A stretch of 64,000 nucleotides of DNA from Micromonospora kangleipakensis (GTDB taxonomy: Bacteria; Actinomycetota; Actinomycetes; Mycobacteriales; Micromonosporaceae): contig NZ_SHLD01000001.1 in the NCBI RefSeq assembly GCF_004217615.1, forward strand, positions 2,790,001 to 2,854,000, in the 5' to 3' direction. Below the pieces are notes generated by a model that saw only the letters and a list, made by a program, of their open reading frames with translations, did no database searches and had not been told where the DNA came from. This document shows positions 61,687 through 64,000 of this stretch, piece by piece. The position numbers and the translations under genes are program-made. Positions within the stretch are counted from its first letter, which is position 1; every line of letters starts with the position of its first letter.

Positions 61687-62586
61687 ATGTCCACCGACGC
61701 GGTCCTGCGCGAGCTGCTCGTCCGGCAGCTCGACCACTGGCTCCCGGGAGCGCTGCACCGCTCCCGGCGGGCCACCCTCGCCCTCGCGTACGCGGGCGGC
61801 GACGCCGGCGGCGCGGACGCGGCGCTGGGGGTGGTGGCCGAGTTCGCCGACCGGCTGCGCGGCCGGCGGCTGACCGTGCTGGTGCTCGCCGACGACCCCG
61901 ACCTGCCGGGCCGGCTCGGCCCGGTGGAGGCGACCCTGCCCACGGACGTCGCGGTGCACGTGGTGCCGGGGCACCCGGACCGGCTGCCGGTGGCGCTGAA
62001 GGCCGCCGGCGCGGCCGGTGCGCCGCTGCTCACCGTGGTCGACGGGGCCGAGCCGACGCCGGCCCTGCTGGCCGCCGCGGCCGCCGGCCGCCCGGCCGAA
62101 CTGCTGCTGGTCACCGACGTCGGCCGGTCGCCGCGTCCGGCGCTGACGGCGGCCGGCTTCCCGCTGGTCACCGAGGTCGATCTCGTGCCCGCCGACGGCG
62201 GCCCGGCCCGGCGACTCGCCTACGCGACCGGCTCCGACCGGGGCCTGGAGGCGGTGAAGGACGCGCTCTGGGCCGTCGACGAGTACGCCGGGGTGCGCTA
62301 CCGCGACCCGGCCGACCCGGCCGGGCGGCTGCTGGACATCACCCTCGAACCGGAGCCCGGCCCGCTGCGCCGCGAGCTGCTGGCCGAGCTGGCCCGCTCC
62401 GGCCCGCGTACGGTGACCGAGCTGCGCCGCTTCACGGTGACCTCGACGGTCTACCGGGCCGCCGACGCGAACCGGGCGCTGACCTCGCTGCTCGCCTCGG
62501 GCGCGGTGACCCGCGACCCGGAGCACGGCCGGCTCGGCGGTGAGGTGCTGGTCAGCGCCGCCGCGGACGCTGGGTCAACTGTTTGA
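61687..62586 (+). CDS. Uncharacterised protein with C-terminal winged-helix-like region
   Basis: 299 residues, family not firmly recognised. The first ~210 residues are Ala/Leu/Asp-rich with alternating strands and helices (RRLTVLVLADDPD, APLLTVVDGAEPTPALLAAA, ELLLVTDVGRSPRPALTAAG), Rossmann-like but without a nucleotide motif. Residues ~195-285 (AVDEYAGVRYRDPADPAGRL, PLRRELLAELARSGPRTVTE, LRRFTVTSTVYRAADANRAL) resemble the end domain of three-Cys-motif partner (TcmP-like) proteins; this link is weak. Start ATG with TACAAC-N6 upstream. Its 3' end overlaps the converging K+ channel gene by 35 bases. Confidence 0.65.
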   Translation: MSTDAVLRELLVRQLDHWLPGALHRSRRATLALAYAGGDAGGADAALGVVAEFADRLRGRRLTVLVLADDPDLPGRLGPVEATLPTDVAVHVVPGHPDRLPVALKAAGAAGAPLLTVVDGAEPTPALLAAAAAGRPAELLLVTDVGRSPRPALTAAGFPLVTEVDLVPADGGPARRLAYATGSDRGLEAVKDALWAVDEYAGVRYRDPADPAGRLLDITLEPEPGPLRRELLAELARSGPRTVTELRRFTVTSTVYRAADANRALTSLLASGAVTRDPEHGRLGGEVLVSAAADAGSTV

Positions 62587-63064
62587 CCACGATGGACGCC
62601 CCGGTGGCGATCACGCCGATGCTGAACCCCATCTGCACGCAGACCAGGATCCGGGCGATCTGCCCCTGGGCGTGCACGTCGCCGTAGCCGACGGTGGTGA
62701 GCGTGGTGAGCGCGAAGTAGAACGCGTCGACCCGGGTGTCCAGGCCGACGAACTGGCCGGGTTGGCTGTCCGCCACCACGTAGTCGGCGAGCGCGAAGAC
62801 CAGCAGCCCGGCGACCAGGGCGACGACGAGGTTGATCAGCGAGCGGATCTCGACGCCGCCGGCCGGCGCGGTGAGCTGCCGGCGTACCTGGCCGGTGACC
62901 AGTAGCGCGACGGCGATGACGAGGAGCAGGGTGCCCGCCGACCGCAGGGTCAGCCGCAGCCCGTTCGGGTCGGGCTCCACCGGCACCAGGAAGTACGCGA
63001 GGAACAGCAGCACGCAGGCCACCAGCGCCCGCCACCGCTCCCGCCGGTACGACCCGTCCGCCAT
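62552..63064 (-). CDS. Two-helix potassium channel family protein
   Basis: 170-residue membrane protein of the ion-channel (Ion_trans_2) type. The selectivity filter is TTLTTVGYGDVH, preceded by the pore helix FYFALTTL and followed by IARILVCVQMGFSIGVIATG, the inner helix. There are two more hydrophobic helices at the N-terminus (ALVACVLLFLAYFLVPV, GTLLLVIAVALLVTGQV), one more pair than a minimal KcsA. No cytosolic RCK domain is present. The ATG has CAGAAT six bases upstream. The last 35 bases overlap the converging gene. Confidence 0.9.
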   Translation of the reverse strand: MADGSYRRERWRALVACVLLFLAYFLVPVEPDPNGLRLTLRSAGTLLLVIAVALLVTGQVRRQLTAPAGGVEIRSLINLVVALVAGLLVFALADYVVADSQPGQFVGLDTRVDAFYFALTTLTTVGYGDVHAQGQIARILVCVQMGFSIGVIATGASIVVKQLTQRPRRR

Positions 63065-63131
63065 GCCGCGATTCTGCGCCGCGACCTGGCCCGGATCGGC
63101 CGGAACGCCCGATCCGGGGCCCGTACGCCGG

Positions 63132-63162
63132 GCGGGGTGCCGGTGAACCACCGGCACCCCGC
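63132..63162 (-). terminator. Terminator after the DUF4236 gene
   Basis: GCGGGGTGCCGGTG (63132-63145), loop AAC, CACCGGCACCCCGC (63149-63162): perfect 14-bp stem, 15 bases past the stop of the minus-strand gene. Confidence 0.8.
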
Positions 63163-63176
63163 TCGACCTCGGGACG

Positions 63177-63356
63177 TCACGCCCGGGACTTGTCCTGCTT
63201 CCAGGAGAGCGGCCCCGGCAGGTCCACGCGGTGGGCGCGGGACTTCGAGTTCCAGGACCAGCGCCCGATCTTGATGCTCCAGGAGGAGTAGCCGTTCTCG
63301 GTGAAGTTGAGCACCAGCGGGCCGTACTTCTGACGCTTGCGGAACTGAATGCCCAT
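63177..63356 (-). CDS. Small DUF4236-like protein
   Basis: 59 residues, ATG with GAGGAG. The opening GIQFRKRQKYGPLVLNFTEN, GYSSWSIKIGRWSWNS resembles DUF4236 (GFRFRKRxKxGP... with a later SxSxG strand), a small basic beta protein of unknown function; in actinobacteria it is usually a stand-alone gene. Six aromatic residues and many Lys/Arg suggest nucleic-acid or membrane contact, but this is speculative. Confidence 0.7.
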   Translation of the reverse strand: MGIQFRKRQKYGPLVLNFTENGYSSWSIKIGRWSWNSKSRAHRVDLPGPLSWKQDKSRA

Positions 63357-63413
63357 CACGGGCTCCTCTCGTCGTCTCGCTGCCTCTGCGGCATCGAACA
63401 TGCCCAAAACGGC

Positions 63414-63425
63414 GTTTCGCGAAAC
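63414..63425. promoter_or_regulatory. Palindrome upstream of the DUF4236 gene
   Basis: GTTTCGCGAAAC, a perfect 12-bp palindrome, 58 bases upstream of the DUF4236 start. A candidate operator; the binding protein is unknown. Confidence 0.4.
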
Positions 63426-63565
63426 CCGGTCGGATCCGGACTGGACGCCGCTCGGAACGCTCGTCACAATCTCTATCCAACGGGTAGGTGTTAAGGGGTG
63501 GTGAATGCTGGTGGAGGCCGGTTGTAACGAAGCCGAGGGCCTGAATCTCACACTGTGGAAGGGCG

Positions 63566-63595
63566 TTGACCGGGCCGAAGAACGGCCGGCAGCAT
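63566..63595 (+). promoter_or_regulatory. Promoter of the cysteine leader peptide
   Basis: TTGACC (63566-63571), 18-base spacer, CAGCAT (63590-63595), then six bases to the ATG at 63602. This fits a leaderless start for the leader peptide. Confidence 0.55.
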
Positions 63596-63601
63596 GAGGT
63601 C

Positions 63602-63679
63602 ATGTCGCAGCGGGACGAGCTTCTCCTCACCGTTCGCGTGCACGTCGACCTGGTCCGACACGCGAGTGCGCTCTGTTGA
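63602..63679 (+). CDS. Cysteine-attenuation leader peptide
   Basis: 25-residue peptide ending VRVHVDLVRHASALC just before the TGA. The RxHVDLxRxASALC ending is the signature of actinobacterial leader peptides found before sulfur-assimilation genes, where ribosome stalling at the Cys codon (or its absence) is thought to tune downstream expression. A small hairpin, CCGGT-TCC-ACCGG (63685-63697), follows the stop. The downstream gene is a flavin reductase-family protein, consistent with a sulfonate/sulfur acquisition cluster that continues outside the window. Confidence 0.8.
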   Translation: MSQRDELLLTVRVHVDLVRHASALC

Positions 63680-63804
63680 GCTGACCGGTTCCACCGGCTC
63701 GGCTCCCGTCCTCGCACCTCCTCCGCCCGGTCCGGCGCGGCGTACCGTCGCGCCCCTCGTTGGCTTCCTCCACCGCATTCGTGGACAGATCAGGAGATTC
63801 CCGC

Positions 63805-64000
63805 ATGGCCCCATCCCGTCAACCGCTGCGGCGCACCCTCGCCGCCGCCGTCGAGCTGCGCCCGGTCGACCGGGACCTGTTCCGCACCCTGCTGCGGCGG
63901 CAGGCGGCCACGGTCACCGTGGTCACCGTGCCCGGCCTGGCGGCGAACCGGCGCCTGCCGGCGCTGCCCCCGGCCGGCTTCAGTGCCACCTCGTTCAACC
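63805..64000 (+). CDS. Flavin reductase family protein, N-terminal part (cut by window end)
   Basis: ATG with AGGAG seven to nine bases upstream; 65 codons are visible and the gene continues past the window. VELRPVDRDLFRTLLRRQAA, TVTVVTVPG and GFSATSFN match the beginning of the FMN reductase-like (split-barrel) domain, where GFSATSFNSVS-type sequence binds flavin. Such proteins supply reduced flavin to monooxygenases, for example SsuD-type sulfonate monooxygenases. The cysteine leader peptide 125 bases upstream fits that role. Confidence 0.8.
   Translation, partial: MAPSRQPLRRTLAAAVELRPVDRDLFRTLLRRQAATVTVVTVPGLAANRRLPALPPAGFSATSFN

Overview
The window is very GC-rich, densely coded actinobacterial DNA. 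Gene content and start-site style (many GTG starts, F420-dependent LLM oxidoreductase, Acg-type nitroreductases, actinobacterial cysteine leader peptide, 4-base ATGA/GTGA stop-start overlaps) point to Micromonosporaceae, most likely Micromonospora or a close relative. That genus call is inference from gene style, not from a marker gene; there is no rRNA, phage integrase, transposase or CRISPR array in the window.

Layout. 1-9.9 kb: the 3' end of a NarL-type response regulator, a two-gene ABC exporter, a methyltransferase/cytochrome P450 pair, a secreted membrane-anchored protein, an AlkB-type alkane hydroxylase with a TetR remnant behind it, a tRNA Gly-Cys-Val array, and a divergent ArsR-like regulator/PEP-mutase-family pair. 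A second, shorter tRNA Gly-Val array follows at 10.0 kb. 10.7-14.7 kb: a secreted LamG/PKD protein, a secreted lysozyme-like protein with two candidate ECF-sigma promoters, and an epimerase.

14.7-24.2 kb is a coherent island resembling the mycobacterial DosR (DevR) dormancy/hypoxia regulon: two Acg-like nitroreductases, a DevR-like response regulator with D54/T82/K104, a two-GAF DevS/DosT-like kinase, a truncated P-type ATPase, two tandem universal stress proteins and a phosphoketolase. Its promoter regions carry 14-bp sites of the form GGGNCN4GNCCC that match the known DosR box pattern. The sensor and regulator probably switch on phosphoketolase, stress proteins and nitroreductases when respiration fails.

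24.3-38.7 kb: SDR/TetR pair, PP2C phosphatase, VOC protein, an HTH + Clp-N module behind two operators, a broken YdeI-like gene, a membrane-lipid cluster (lipid kinase, BrkB/YihY, double PAP2, endonuclease/exonuclease/phosphatase), a very unusual Trp/Arg repeat protein, a GAP-family membrane protein, a 39-residue membrane microprotein, hydrolase + LLM oxidoreductase, and a DUF4386/TetR divergent pair with two operators. 38.7-47.3 kb: a galactoside locus (GH36 alpha-galactosidase, sugar ABC importer, GH42 beta-galactosidase, DeoR regulator). 47.4-64 kb: Spo0M-like protein, tandem-domain glycerophosphodiesterase, HelD-like helicase, GAF protein, LolA-like lipoprotein-carrier protein divergent from an OmpR-type two-component system, TPR/FN3 membrane protein, MarR/VOC pair, K+ channel, DUF4236 protein, and finally a cysteine leader peptide before a flavin reductase gene cut by the window end.

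A recurring signal is a -10-like hexamer (TANNNT or CANNNT) exactly 6-7 bases before the start codon of genes that lack a ribosome-binding site, implying many leaderless transcripts. No computation was run; family names come from motifs read by eye.
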